Notes: generated from the letters alone by a model not told the origin. Counted from the first letter of the stretch, positions 1 to 9,477 are shown. The stretch: 64,000 bases of DNA from Hymenobacter volaticus (GCF_022921055.1 NZ_CP095061.1:4007501-4071500); one strand, 5' to 3'. Program-made: numbers and translations.

Positions 1-1284
1 TTGCCTAAGCCCATTAATTCGCTTTACAACGAAGGCTCGGCCTGCTTCACCAAGGATGGCAAGACCATTTATTTTGCCCGTTGCGAGTGCCCAAGCTGCC
101 ATGGCAACTGTGACCTGTTCACTTCTACCTTCAAAGACGGCCAGTGGACCGTGCCCAAAAGTTTGGGAGCCCAAGTGAATTCAACGGCGTGGGATTCGCA
201 GCCGACGCTCTCTCTCAATGAAGACACGCTGTACTTCGCCTCCGACCGACTCGGGGGCTTCGGTTTATCGGACATCTGGTACACCTACAAAAACAAAAAC
301 AACCAGTGGGTGAAAGCGGAGAACATGGGCCCGGTTGTGAATACGCGCGAAAGTGAGGTTAGCCCATTTTACCATCCCCTTTACAACGTGCTGTATTTCT
401 CGTCGAGAGGGCAGTTGCTCAACTACGGCGACTTCGACATCTACAAGACGTACCGCGTGCAGGGCCGTTGGCAGGAACCCAAGAATATAGGCCCCCTCGT
501 GAACGGTAAAGGGTCGGAATACTACTTCACCATCGACTCCGACTCGCAGAACCTATACTATGCCCGCTCCGAGGAAAAGGACATGAAGAACCTGGACCTC
601 TACTCCTTCCCGTTGCCAATGGAAGCTCAACCGCTAGCCACTACGCACATCGAAGGTACCTTAGTCGATTCCGTTTCGCAGAAGCCTTTGAATGGCATTG
701 TGACCATCATCGACACGGACGACGGCATCGAAGTAGCCGCTAAGTACCTCCGGCCCGACGGCACTTTCGACTTCGACCTGATTGAAGGCTCACACTACGT
801 GATGCTAATTCAGAGCCCCGACTTTTTTAGCGTTGAGAAAAAGTTTGAATTAAAGGGTGATACCGTGTTGAAGCTCATGACGAACTCTATTGATTACGGC
901 TTACCACTGGTTTTCAAAAATATCGAGTTCGACCAAGACAAGGCAGGCATTCGGCCGGCTATGCACCCTACTCTAGACCGGATTGCCCTGTTCATGGTCG
1001 ACCACCCGGAATTCCGCCTCAATATTTCCGGCCACACTGATTCCAAAGGCGACCCGGACTTCAATGAGAAGCTTTCGCAGGATCGGGCCGAAGCTATCCG
1101 CCGTTACATCGAACAAAAGGGCAAGCTACAACCCAACCGCATCGAGAATCAAGGGTTTGGCAGTACGAAACCGCTGAGGGAAGAAGTCACAGAAGAAGAC
1201 GCCAAAACCAACCGCCGCGTGGAGTTCCGCTTAATAAAGCCAGATGCCGGCAAGAAAGAAACTGGTGGGGCTGATTGGAAATAG
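1..1284 (+). CDS. OmpA-family protein with PD40 propeller (PorE-like), 5' partial
   Basis: The reading frame is open at the left edge, so the true N-terminus (expected signal peptide and possibly TPR region) lies outside the window; the TTG at base 1 is not a believable start. Visible order: WD40-like/PD40 beta-propeller repeats (about residues 1-205), a carboxypeptidase-regulatory-like beta domain (about 216-295, with a DSVSQKPLNG stretch) and an OmpA C-terminal peptidoglycan-binding domain (about 300-415) with GHTDSKGD and NRRVEFRL. This order matches PorE of the type IX secretion system and related Bacteroidota proteins that tether outer-membrane complexes to peptidoglycan. The role as PorE is inferred from architecture only; many paralogs share it. 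A perfect hairpin follows the stop codon. Confidence 0.85.
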   Translation: MPKPINSLYNEGSACFTKDGKTIYFARCECPSCHGNCDLFTSTFKDGQWTVPKSLGAQVNSTAWDSQPTLSLNEDTLYFASDRLGGFGLSDIWYTYKNKNNQWVKAENMGPVVNTRESEVSPFYHPLYNVLYFSSRGQLLNYGDFDIYKTYRVQGRWQEPKNIGPLVNGKGSEYYFTIDSDSQNLYYARSEEKDMKNLDLYSFPLPMEAQPLATTHIEGTLVDSVSQKPLNGIVTIIDTDDGIEVAAKYLRPDGTFDFDLIEGSHYVMLIQSPDFFSVEKKFELKGDTVLKLMTNSIDYGLPLVFKNIEFDQDKAGIRPAMHPTLDRIALFMVDHPEFRLNISGHTDSKGDPDFNEKLSQDRAEAIRRYIEQKGKLQPNRIENQGFGSTKPLREEVTEEDAKTNRRVEFRLIKPDAGKKETGGADWK

Positions 1285-1336
1285 CCTAGAACTACCCCAC
1301 TTACTCAATATCTTATCGACTTACAGCGTTTGCTGT

Positions 1337-1385
1337 AAACCTAAAAGGGCCTCGCTACAGCTTGTAGCGAGGCCCTTTTAGGTTT
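1337..1385. terminator. Bidirectional terminator, perfect 23-bp stem
   Basis: Bases 1337-1359 and 1363-1385 are perfect reverse complements with a 3-base loop. The A-rich left foot and T-rich right foot let it work in both directions, between the convergent OmpA-family gene and the DUF6702 gene. Confidence 0.85.
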
Positions 1386-1416
1386 ATACTTCTGCAAGAG
1401 GATCTTGCTTCACTTC

Positions 1417-1914
1417 TTACCAACTAATTTTCTGCTCTTGTTCTCCTTCTCGAAAAAGCACGCTTTGCTTTTTGCCACTCGCCTCTAGATTCACAATATT
1501 CATCTGATCGGGAAAAGCGGAGAGTAATAAAGAGTGGCGTAGGTTAACGCTAGTCACTGGCTTAGTTAACTTAACAGTGCAATACAACCAGTGAGCGTCA
1601 TTCTCCTTCTGCATACCTAGCAACTGCAACGGCAACACTTCCCCAGGCTTGGTCCCAAAAGCCACGGACTTACGCAGCAAATCGGTAGTCAGCTGCGTCA
1701 CCAACGGCTTAGGCGACTGGTCAAGGTCAATGGAGGCAGCACGACCAGCAGACAGAGCGGTTTCAAAATCGTCTGTGAAGACTTTAAGGGCAATTTCAAG
1801 TTGCTGCTTCTGCGCGTTGTAGCGCACATCCATAATACTAGCGTGGTAGGCATGCGCCCACGCCGTGAGAGTGGCAGCTAGCAGCAATGGAAGCAGGAGC
1901 AGTTTGCGGAGCAT
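1417..1914 (-). CDS. DUF6702 family exported protein
   Basis: This 165-residue protein has a clear signal peptide (residues 1-20, leucine-rich core ending in AWA-HA) and is therefore probably periplasmic or outer-membrane associated. The rest is beta-rich and carries the pattern I associate with the Bacteroidota DUF6702 family: an early HASIMDV segment, a KVFTDDFE segment near residue 44, and a C-terminal FREGE stretch. Function is unknown. It lies 23 bp downstream of rseP in the same direction, so the two are probably co-transcribed with dxr. The ATG start is chosen because the signal peptide begins immediately after it. Confidence 0.75.
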   Translation of the reverse strand: MLRKLLLLPLLLAATLTAWAHAYHASIMDVRYNAQKQQLEIALKVFTDDFETALSAGRAASIDLDQSPKPLVTQLTTDLLRKSVAFGTKPGEVLPLQLLGMQKENDAHWLYCTVKLTKPVTSVNLRHSLLLSAFPDQMNIVNLEASGKKQSVLFREGEQEQKISW

Positions 1915-1937
1915 GAGTAAAGCGGGCAGCTAACTTT

Positions 1938-3281
1938 CTACTTTAGAAATACTTTGATCAGCGGCTTGAAAAGCACAAACACCATCAATGCCATAATCAT
2001 GAGCGTACCAACTTTCTGCGCATTCTCTAAGAACTTGTCAGAGGGTTTGCGGCCGGCAATCATCTCATAGAGCAAAAACAAAACGTGACCACCATCAAGA
2101 GCTGGGATAGGAAGCAGGTTCATAAACGCTAGCACCATGGAGAGAGAGCCCGTTAGCACCCAAAAACGGAGCCAGTCCCACTGTCCACCGTATTGCTGCG
2201 CTATTTCAACGGGGCCACCCAGCGAATCAACTGCTGATGCCTGGCCCTTGAAAATTTTGCTAATAGCTTTTGCCTGCACTGCAATAATGCCAAAAGCATT
2301 GTTGATACCCTTCGGCACCGACTCCAGTAAGCTATAACGGCGGGTGCTGTAGTGCAACAGCGGCTTGGGCTCGAAGCCCATCTTACCGGCAGAGGTCACT
2401 TTCACGGTCAGGGTTTGGGGCTGACCATCGCGCACAATACCCACGGCGGTAGACTTACCTGCGTGCGCTAGCAAAGCCTTTTGCAACTCATCGAAATACT
2501 CAATGGGTTGCTCACCTATGCGTACCAGTTTATCACCAGCCTTCAATCCAGCATCGGCAGCAGGCTGCCCAGACACCACACGACCTACTACAAAAGGCAC
2601 CCGAGGAGCAACGAACATGCTGTCGCCGTTGGCGGTGAGTTTGTCCATAAAGCGAGACGGCAAGTTCAGATCGAGCAGCTTACCATTGCGCTCTACAGTG
2701 TAGAAGCTATTGTCGCCGAGCAGAAAGTCGGGAGAGCGTACATCATCGAACTCGGCAAACGGGCGGCCATTGATTTTCACAATTTTGTCGCCAGTACGGA
2801 AACCGATTTCGCGGCCCAGACCATTCGGTACTATCCCAAATCGGGCTTCAGCCGCCGGCAAATAGCTTTCTCCTTGGATAAAAGTGAGCAAAGTGAATAC
2901 CACAACGCCCGTAATGACATTCATGATAATGCCACCTAGCATCACAATTAGCCGTTGCCAAGCTGGCTTGGCTCGGAACTCATTAGGCTCTGGCTCGGCT
3001 GCCAAGGATTCGGCATCCTGAGTTTCGTCAATCATGCCGTGGATAGCCACGTAGCCACCTAGTGGGAACCATCCTAGCCCGTACTCCGTGTCGCCTATTT
3101 TCTTTTTGAGTAAAGCGAAGTTGAGAACATTGGGCAACGGAAATAGGAAATCGAAGAAGATGTAAAACTTATCGACGCGAATCTTGAAGTATTTGGCAGC
3201 GGCAAAGTGTCCGAACTCATGCAGGCCCACCAAAAGCGAAAGGCCCAGCAACAAGTTGCCGATCATGATAAGGGTTTCCAA
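1938..3281 (-). CDS. rseP: RIP metalloprotease RseP (site-2 protease, M50)
   Basis: Intramembrane zinc protease that cuts anti-sigma factors and other membrane proteins. The zinc motif HEFGH is at residues 21-25 inside the first membrane segment. A PDZ domain with GRVVSGQPAADAGLKAGD sits around residues 230-290, and the third zinc ligand motif PALDGGH is near residue 395, in a late membrane helix. Length (447) is normal for Bacteroidota. The start used is TTG, which gives METLIM; an ATG at 3266 would shorten it by five residues. It lies between dxr and DUF6702 on one strand, a common Bacteroidota neighbourhood. It could act on the anti-sigma factor at 51 kb, but nothing in the sequence proves that. 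Confidence 0.95.
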   Translation of the reverse strand: METLIMIGNLLLGLSLLVGLHEFGHFAAAKYFKIRVDKFYIFFDFLFPLPNVLNFALLKKKIGDTEYGLGWFPLGGYVAIHGMIDETQDAESLAAEPEPNEFRAKPAWQRLIVMLGGIIMNVITGVVVFTLLTFIQGESYLPAAEARFGIVPNGLGREIGFRTGDKIVKINGRPFAEFDDVRSPDFLLGDNSFYTVERNGKLLDLNLPSRFMDKLTANGDSMFVAPRVPFVVGRVVSGQPAADAGLKAGDKLVRIGEQPIEYFDELQKALLAHAGKSTAVGIVRDGQPQTLTVKVTSAGKMGFEPKPLLHYSTRRYSLLESVPKGINNAFGIIAVQAKAISKIFKGQASAVDSLGGPVEIAQQYGGQWDWLRFWVLTGSLSMVLAFMNLLPIPALDGGHVLFLLYEMIAGRKPSDKFLENAQKVGTLMIMALMVFVLFKPLIKVFLK

Positions 3282-3441
3282 GAGGGATTAAATAATTAGG
3301 TGATGAAATGACATTGTCTGTTAGGGCAACAGCACAGGTGACAAGGGATGATATGAGTCAGTATGGAAGCAAAACAATAACAAGAACGCTCTCTACTTGT
3401 CACTCTTCGCCTAACTACTCGTCAGCTTTTTCTTGTAACAC

Positions 3442-4614
3442 CTAATACCGCGCCAGCCGTTCCTGCACTATGCGACGTGCCTCCTTGTCAGTCTGCACGT
3501 AATCGTCGAGCGACGGTTCTGCAAGGTACGAAACGCGCGAAAGGCAGTCCTCTACCAGTTCCGACATTTGCAAAAAGCCCACTTCGTCGCGCAAAAAGGC
3601 GGCAACAGCTATTTCGTTGGCGGCATTCAGCACGCAGGGGGCGTTGCCGGCGCGACCCATAGCGTCGAAGGCAAGAGCCAAATTGCGGAAAGCCGTTTTG
3701 TCGGGTTGCTCGAAGGTAAGTTGCGGATAATCGAGAAAAGAGAAGCGTGGGAAGCTAGCTGGCAACCGATGCGGATAGCCGAGCGCATATTGAATAGGCA
3801 GCTTCATGTCAGGCAGCCCGAGTTGCGCTTTCAGGGAACCGTCTTCAAACTGCACCAAAGAATGAATAATGCTTTGCGGGTGCACTACCACATCAATCTG
3901 GTCGTCGCGAAGTCCGAACAGCCACTTAGCCTCGATTACCTCTAACCCCTTATTCATAAGAGAAGCGGAATCAATCGTGATTTTGGCGCCCATATCCCAA
4001 TTAGGGTGTTTGAGCGCTTGCGCTTTCGTAACCTCAGCCAGTTGCTCGCGCGTCCGGCCGCGAAAAGGTCCGCCCGAAGCTGTCAGGATTATTTTCTCGA
4101 TTGGGTTGCGCTCCTCCCCCACTAGACACTGAAAAATAGCAGAATGCTCGGAGTCAACCGGATACAGACCTACCTTATATTCTTGCACCAATTGTGTAAT
4201 CAACTGACCAGCTACAACCAGGGTTTCCTTGTTGGCCAGCGCTATGTCTTTGCCGGCCCGAATGGCCGCGACCGTAGGCAGTAGTCCGGCGTAGCCCACC
4301 ATAGCCGTCAGTACAATATCAGAGTCGGGGCGACCGGCCACTTCGGTAAGAGCGGCAACACCGGCCAGTACCTCGGTTTCGGGCTGCCCGGCGAGAGCTG
4401 TTTTCACAGCCGCATATTTGGTTTCGTCGCCGATAACAACGGCAGCGGGCCGGAACTCACGAGCCTGCTGAATTAACAATTCGGCGTTGGAGTGGGCCGA
4501 TAGAACCGCAATGGTAAAACGAGTGGAATTAGCACGGACTACATCGAGGGCCTGTGTTCCAATAGAACCAGTGGAACCGAGCAGGGCAACGCGTTTGGGA
4601 AAGACAGAAGGCAT
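3442..4614 (-). CDS. dxr: 1-deoxy-D-xylulose 5-phosphate reductoisomerase
   Basis: Catalyses the NADPH-dependent conversion of DXP to 2-C-methyl-D-erythritol 4-phosphate in the cytoplasmic MEP isoprenoid pathway. The N-terminal GSTGSIGTQALDV motif binds NADPH. The divalent-metal site is seen in VDSEHSAIFQ and in MNKGLEVIEAKWLF. Length (390 residues) fits the family. An upstream GTG at 4632 would add six residues, but the ATG at 4614 gives the usual short lead before the Rossmann motif. It is followed by rseP and DUF6702 on the same strand with a 160-bp gap, so an operon is plausible but not certain. Confidence 0.96.
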   Translation of the reverse strand: MPSVFPKRVALLGSTGSIGTQALDVVRANSTRFTIAVLSAHSNAELLIQQAREFRPAAVVIGDETKYAAVKTALAGQPETEVLAGVAALTEVAGRPDSDIVLTAMVGYAGLLPTVAAIRAGKDIALANKETLVVAGQLITQLVQEYKVGLYPVDSEHSAIFQCLVGEERNPIEKIILTASGGPFRGRTREQLAEVTKAQALKHPNWDMGAKITIDSASLMNKGLEVIEAKWLFGLRDDQIDVVVHPQSIIHSLVQFEDGSLKAQLGLPDMKLPIQYALGYPHRLPASFPRFSFLDYPQLTFEQPDKTAFRNLALAFDAMGRAGNAPCVLNAANEIAVAAFLRDEVGFLQMSELVEDCLSRVSYLAEPSLDDYVQTDKEARRIVQERLARY

Positions 4615-4805
4615 TGAGAAGGAAGCTTGCACTGCGAAGGTACGGCAATCCTGTTGGGCCTGCTACTTGCAGCGCACGAGCCTTGCCTTCCTTGTTGCCA
4701 TTGCTACACCTCAACACTCATAGTTATGTCTATGTTGCCGGGCTTTATAGCTGCATCAAGCAGGTAGCCGATGGGTTATTTGCTAGTCAGACGTTTAGTC
4801 AACTT

Positions 4806-5270
4806 TTATTCCACGCGCTGTATCTGCACCTTTTTCCCATTGAACATCACTTCTTCACCAGCCTGCTTACCGGTCAAAACTGCCGCCACCGGCGCCGCAG
4901 CCGACACAGCAAAATAGTCTTGACCATCTAGGGTAAGCTTGCCAGCACTAATGCTGATATAGAAACGCCCCATAGTAGTATGCACCAAGGCCCCTGGACG
5001 AACGGCGTCAGAAGCTGTTTCCGGGTTGATGCGGGCTAGCTCTCCTTGCAACTGCAAAGCTTGCTGAAGCTGTACAGCATTGCGGTTACGCTCTTCCTGG
5101 GCCATGGCGCGGCCGGTTTCGTACTTGTCACCGGCGCTACTCTTGGTTTCCGAATTAGCCGATTCTTGCGCGGTGAGCATAGCTGCCTGGGCTGCTTCAA
5201 TGCGCTGCGTCACGAAGGCTGCGCAAGCAGCGTGAAGCAACGGTTTAATTGTAGATGGAAGCTGTGTCAT
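4806..5270 (-). CDS. GreA/GreB C-terminal-like protein
   Basis: A 154-residue cytoplasmic protein with an N-terminal helical part (about 1-85, ending in QEERNRNAVQLQQALQLQ) and a C-terminal small beta domain (about 90-150) with RPGALVHTTMGRFYIS and TGKQAGEEVMFNGK. The TGKQAGEEVMFNG pattern resembles the FKBP-like C-terminal domain of GreA/GreB transcript-cleavage factors (typical GxxxGD-like turn). Proteins of this type are widespread in Bacteroidota and are sometimes mislabelled as 3-oxoacyl-ACP synthase. The acidic coiled-coil tip that GreA inserts into RNA polymerase is not clearly present, so cleavage activity is not claimed. Confidence 0.65.
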   Translation of the reverse strand: MTQLPSTIKPLLHAACAAFVTQRIEAAQAAMLTAQESANSETKSSAGDKYETGRAMAQEERNRNAVQLQQALQLQGELARINPETASDAVRPGALVHTTMGRFYISISAGKLTLDGQDYFAVSAAAPVAAVLTGKQAGEEVMFNGKKVQIQRVE

Positions 5271-5431
5271 TCAATTACTGACTTGAGAAAGCAGAAAGCA
5301 TGTATCCACGCCTACTGTACATAGGCGCAAGACAACCTTATTACATCTTGGTTTGGTCGGCATGAAACTAGGTAGCAAGTCTACGTTCAACCAAGCTAGC
5401 ATAAGCCGAAAACACTTCTACCTATTACTAG

Positions 5432-5470
5432 TGTCTTAGTTACAAGAAGCTAAGACAAGCTTCTTGTAAC
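5432..5470. promoter_or_regulatory. Two overlapping, mutually exclusive hairpins
   Basis: Stem B pairs 5439-5451 with 5458-5470 (13 bp, perfect, loop of six). Stem A pairs 5432-5439 with 5450-5457 (8 bp, perfect). They share bases, so only one can form at a time. There is no T run on either side, which argues against a simple terminator. Function is unknown. Confidence 0.45.
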
Positions 5471-5765
5471 AGCAGCCCGCAACTTACCTGTATTAGCGTT
5501 ACGATGCATGCTACCTATTCAAGATGAACCTATAAACTGTCCGTCAATTCAGGCTCCTCTAGTTCATCGAACATCTATCCCACTCTAAAACCAGCAAAGA
5601 AGATCTATCAATATATCACAATTGCTCACAAGGAACTAGGTATTCAAGACTGCTCAACTACACGCTTAAACGATTATGACTTTATCCTGTATAAGACGGA
5701 AAACAAGTGTCTGCCCAGAGTACTGACGTCTACTTATAAATAAAGACAATAAATACTTCAAGAGC

Positions 5766-5799
5766 TTTTGGTGGCTAGCAAAAGCAGATTGTATATTTA
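5766..5799 (+). promoter_or_regulatory. Possible promoter of the hybrid kinase gene
   Basis: TTTTG at 5766-5770 is followed, 21 bp later, by TATATTTA at 5792-5799, one base off the Bacteroidota -7 consensus TAnnTTTG. It would start transcription close to the ATG at 5820, giving a very short leader. This is a weak pattern match in AT-rich DNA. Confidence 0.3.
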
Positions 5800-5819
5800 T
5801 TGCTTTATTGAATTATACA

Positions 5820-8081
5820 ATGTCAGTTACTTCTACTTCCATTGCTTCTCCAGAAGCTCTGGTGCTGCATCTCCTTACGCAAAATCCTAATCCCGTAATA
5901 CAGCTATCTTTCTCTGCTGAAATAGTGTATGCTAATCCAGCTGCTGAAAAACTGTTCCAATCGGTGTCTACAGTGGAAGGTATCTGCCCACGCCAATGGC
6001 TCCTGTCATTAGCTCAGCATACCATTGCTAACTCAGAGCAAGAGGTAGCACTGGCCGGGCGTCATTACTTGCTGACAGTAGTGCCTGGCAACCAATCCTA
6101 CTCTTTATATCTCACCGACATTACTGACCGACACAAGGCTGAACAAAAGCAGACAGCGGAACGTGATTTTTTTGAAACAGTGCTCCAGTATCTGCCTACA
6201 GGAGTAGCTGTTTTTGATACGCATCACCGCTACCAATACGTCAACTCGACGGCAGTACGCAACGATAGAATTCGCGAATGGCTCATTGGCAAAGACAATT
6301 TCGAGTACTGCGCGCATTTCAACCATCCGCGGACGCTGGCCCTACAGCGCGAAGTGAAATTCAAGCAGGCCATGGAGGAAGGTGTAGAGGTGACGTGGGA
6401 AGAAACCTTTGAAAGTTCAGCGGGCACCCGCCACTGGCTTCGGCTATTTCAACCCGTATTTAACTCGGATGGTAAATTGCGACTGATGGTAGGCTCTAGC
6501 GCCGACATTAGCGACCGTTATTTGGTTGAGCAAGCTATCCATCAGGCGCGGCGCGAAGCAGAGGCAGCAGTGCAAGTCCGGGAAACCTTCTTGGCCAACA
6601 TGAGCCATGAGATTCGTACCCCCATGAATGGTGTGCTTGGTATGGCTGGCCTCCTGGCTCGTACCCAGCTGAACCAGCAGCAACAAGAATATCTAGCCAT
6701 CATCCGCAACTCTGGCAACCACCTGCTCGGTATCCTAAACGATGTACTGGATATGGCCAAGATCACGGCCGGCAAGTTAGATTTAGAACACACCCCGTTT
6801 GACTTGGTGGATACTATTCGCACCACCACCCAGATTCAGGCATTCAGAGCCACTGAAAAGGGCATCGGTTTTGAACTCATTCTTCCCGACCAACCGCTCC
6901 CACTCCTACTCGGCGACCCGCATCGGCTCAGTCAGGTCTTGCTCAATCTGCTCAGCAATGCCATCAAGTTTACCGATCAAGGCTACGTGGCCTTGCATTG
7001 TCGTGTACTGGTAGAAGATGACACTATGCTCAAAGTCAGTTTCCAGGTTTCTGATACGGGTTCGGGCGTAGCCGTAGAAAAGCAGGAAGCCATATTTGAA
7101 AGTTTTGCTCAAGCTTATTCCGACACCACTCGGCATTTCGGAGGCACAGGGTTAGGCTTAGCCATTAGTAGCCGACTTGTGCAGCAACTCGATGGCCACT
7201 TAGTGCTGTGCAGCCAACCTGGCCAAGGCAGTACGTTCAGCTTTACGCTGCCTTTTTCATTAGCGGGGTCCGAAGTACAGCTTGTAGAAGAACTGGCAGC
7301 AGTTCAACAAGTGGCAGAGTCGGTGCGAGGCTGGCGAGTGCTGTTGGTGGAAGACCACGACGTAAACCGCCAGTTGGCGCAGTTAGTACTCGAGCAATTT
7401 GGCGTCGTAATTGATGCCGCTCCCGACGGCATGACGGCATTGAAATTCTTTGAGCACACGTTTTACGACGTAGTACTAATGGATATTCAGATGCCAGATA
7501 TGAGCGGCTTGGATGTAACAGCGGCTATGCGCCGCCATCCAGAACCGCTCCGTGCCCGCACTCCCATCATTGCCCTCACGGCTAATGCCTTCCGAACGGA
7601 TAACGAAAAATACTTAGCCGCCGGCATGGACGACTGCTTAGCCAAGCCCTTCGACGAATCGGCCCTGCTAACGAAGATGCTTGCTGTGCATAAGGCTCCA
7701 GCTTTCAAGGCTGGTCCTCTTTTCAACTTGAGCGGACTTTATGAAATGGCACACGGCAAGCTAGATTTCGTGCAGCGGATTCTCGAACTGTTTATGACTA
7801 GCACGCCCACTTCAATAACCAAACTCCAGAAAGCCAGCGGTACAGCTGATTGGCTGGCTGCCGCTACCTGTGCTCACCAACTCAAACCTACTTTGAAGCT
7901 GTTCCAGGTAGAGAGCTTATTGAAGGCTATCCAAGTTTTAGAAGATGCCACCGCCTCGGATACGTCCCGTTACGCTGCCACACAACAACTCCTCGATACT
8001 CTTCCAAAGCTTTTATCTCAAATCGGTCAGCACGCCAACTCATTACTACCAGATACGGCTGTACATCCAAGCCCCAAGTAG
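5820..8081 (+). CDS. Hybrid sensor histidine kinase (PAS-PAS-HisKA-HATPase-REC-Hpt)
   Basis: A soluble phosphorelay kinase of 753 residues. Two PAS-type sensor regions lie at about 15-105 and 120-240. The HisKA motif MSHEIRTP has the phospho-acceptor histidine near residue 263. The ATPase domain shows NLLSNAIKFT (near 376), DTGSGV (near 412) and GTGLGLAIS (near 443). A receiver domain (about 505-620) has VEDH, the acceptor aspartate in VVLMDIQMP and the lysine in LAKPF. The C-terminus carries an Hpt-like domain with AHQLKPTLKLF, whose histidine near 686 could pass phosphate onward. No membrane segment is visible, so it senses a cytoplasmic signal. The ATG at 5820 was preferred over an in-frame TTG at 5808. 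It converges on a single-domain response regulator, its likely partner. Confidence 0.93.
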   Translation: MSVTSTSIASPEALVLHLLTQNPNPVIQLSFSAEIVYANPAAEKLFQSVSTVEGICPRQWLLSLAQHTIANSEQEVALAGRHYLLTVVPGNQSYSLYLTDITDRHKAEQKQTAERDFFETVLQYLPTGVAVFDTHHRYQYVNSTAVRNDRIREWLIGKDNFEYCAHFNHPRTLALQREVKFKQAMEEGVEVTWEETFESSAGTRHWLRLFQPVFNSDGKLRLMVGSSADISDRYLVEQAIHQARREAEAAVQVRETFLANMSHEIRTPMNGVLGMAGLLARTQLNQQQQEYLAIIRNSGNHLLGILNDVLDMAKITAGKLDLEHTPFDLVDTIRTTTQIQAFRATEKGIGFELILPDQPLPLLLGDPHRLSQVLLNLLSNAIKFTDQGYVALHCRVLVEDDTMLKVSFQVSDTGSGVAVEKQEAIFESFAQAYSDTTRHFGGTGLGLAISSRLVQQLDGHLVLCSQPGQGSTFSFTLPFSLAGSEVQLVEELAAVQQVAESVRGWRVLLVEDHDVNRQLAQLVLEQFGVVIDAAPDGMTALKFFEHTFYDVVLMDIQMPDMSGLDVTAAMRRHPEPLRARTPIIALTANAFRTDNEKYLAAGMDDCLAKPFDESALLTKMLAVHKAPAFKAGPLFNLSGLYEMAHGKLDFVQRILELFMTSTPTSITKLQKASGTADWLAAATCAHQLKPTLKLFQVESLLKAIQVLEDATASDTSRYAATQQLLDTLPKLLSQIGQHANSLLPDTAVHPSPK

Positions 8082-8092
8082 CACTGACTCGT

Positions 8093-8506
8093 TTAGCGTA
8101 TTAATGAATATGGACGGGTGCGCAACCGTTCGGCTACTCGCTGCACGGCTTGGGCAAACCGGGCATAATCGAATGGCTTCACTAGGTAGTCGGCCACTCC
8201 TAGCTCGAAGGCGTCCCAAGCGCAGTTTTCGTAAGCAGTGGTTAATACAACTTGAGGAGGTTCAGGCAGCAGGCGTAGCATATCCAACCCGTTGAGGTCA
8301 GGCATTTCTACGTCTAAAAAAAGTACGTCAACTCGACGCTCCGTACTAAAGAAGTCTAAGCCCTCCATACTCCCTGAAAGGGATGCAACTAATTGTAAAG
8401 AGCCACTAAGCCGTATATAGTGCTCAAGGGTAAAACGGTTTATTTCATCGTCGTCCAATACAGCACAGGTTAAAGCTGGTAGTGGAGCAGTGTATTTGTG
8501 CGTCAT
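8093..8506 (-). CDS. Single-domain response regulator
   Basis: A 137-residue receiver domain with the acidic pair DDD at 18-20, the phospho-acceptor D65 in LFLDVEMPD, the switch threonine in VVLTTAYEN and K110 in YLVKPF. The sequence style (LDVEMPDLNG, ADYLVKPFDYARF) is that of LytTR-type receivers, but the gene ends after the receiver and carries no DNA-binding domain. It lies tail to tail with the hybrid kinase, with 11 bp between the stop codons and no terminator between them. It probably receives phosphate from the kinase's Hpt domain and acts by protein contact. That partnership is inferred from position. Confidence 0.85.
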   Translation of the reverse strand: MTHKYTAPLPALTCAVLDDDEINRFTLEHYIRLSGSLQLVASLSGSMEGLDFFSTERRVDVLFLDVEMPDLNGLDMLRLLPEPPQVVLTTAYENCAWDAFELGVADYLVKPFDYARFAQAVQRVAERLRTRPYSLIR

Positions 8507-8740
8507 ATGATAAGGATATTCTTCTGTGAAAGAGTAGGCAATGGATCAGTATTAATCAGCAAAAACAGGTGTGGATTCAGTTCACAGTTTTCCTTGTACA
8601 AATATAGGATAATGAGAGGAAAATTTACTTTTATTCATACCGCACTTATCCATTAAATATTTTTAATATAACGAGATATACGCACTGACAACTGGTTTCA
8701 GATTTAGCCACCCTTACTTGTATGCTTTTCTTACACTAGG

Positions 8741-9187
8741 CTAGTTGAGCGTGTCGAACGTAGCCAATACCTGCGACACCCACTCCTTATCGTGCGGTTG
8801 GATAACCAACACACGAAATTGGTGCCGCTCTCCTTCTAATCGGACGCCTTCCGAATCATCCAACAGCCAGTCGATACCGAAACTCGGCGGATGTTTGGTG
8901 CAGTTAGCAGTAGCCTTCCGATTGTGACGCGACTGGTTTACTATTCCATCTAGGCGAATGCCGTGCAGCCAGAACAGCTTTCGTATATACCAAGTGCTCC
9001 GGTGTGAAGTAGTGTACACCCATACTTCCCATTCACGCTGGCGGCAATACTCGGCCAATGTCACAATGCCCTGACGCAAGGGTTCTCCACCCAATAATGT
9101 CGCCCATAATCGACGCTGTGGCTGTTCCAATGGAAAATCGTAGCCACACCGAATCAATGTATTGTCAAGGTCGAAGGCAATGCGCAT
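8741..9187 (-). CDS. HAD-like hydrolase
   Basis: A 148-residue protein beginning MRIAFDLDNTLIR, the HAD motif I (DxDxT) with its nucleophile aspartate at residue 6. The middle contains YTTSHRSTWYIRKLF (motif II region, Thr/Ser) and the later WLLDDSEGV resembles motif IV (DD). The cap is small, as in class-0 HAD enzymes. Substrate cannot be read from the sequence. The ATG at 9187 places motif I right at the N-terminus; an upstream in-frame start at 9208 is less likely. It stands alone, with unannotated gaps of about 230 and 290 bp on its sides. Confidence 0.7.
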   Translation of the reverse strand: MRIAFDLDNTLIRCGYDFPLEQPQRRLWATLLGGEPLRQGIVTLAEYCRQREWEVWVYTTSHRSTWYIRKLFWLHGIRLDGIVNQSRHNRKATANCTKHPPSFGIDWLLDDSEGVRLEGERHQFRVLVIQPHDKEWVSQVLATFDTLN

Positions 9188-9477
9188 AAGTAGGCAGTGA
9201 AACGTCATTCAGCGCCTTAACTTGTTTTCGCCTCCCACACAAAATCGGGGCGAACAGCAGCCTCCTAGCTAAAACCTCTCTGCCCTAGACGGTTGATAGC
9301 AGCTACCTCCGCTAGAGTAGAAAGGAAATGTAATACCAGTCGGGGTTAGGAGAAAGGTTACTAAAAACCAGCTGTACCGCAGAATGGCCGCCGGCTTCAA
9401 AACAATAGTCCTAAAGACTACTATATGGGCCATCATTCATATTAACCCAACACTACGGACTAGTGCTGCTTGAGGCG

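Larger units (their letters stand above)
5271..5819. other. 549-bp AT-rich intergenic region with competing hairpins
   Basis: This region separates the divergent GreA-like gene and the hybrid kinase gene. No reading frame with coding character was found. It holds a pair of mutually exclusive hairpins at 5432-5470 (separate entry) and a possible promoter for the kinase at 5766-5799. The rest shows no recognisable structure. Confidence 0.6.
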
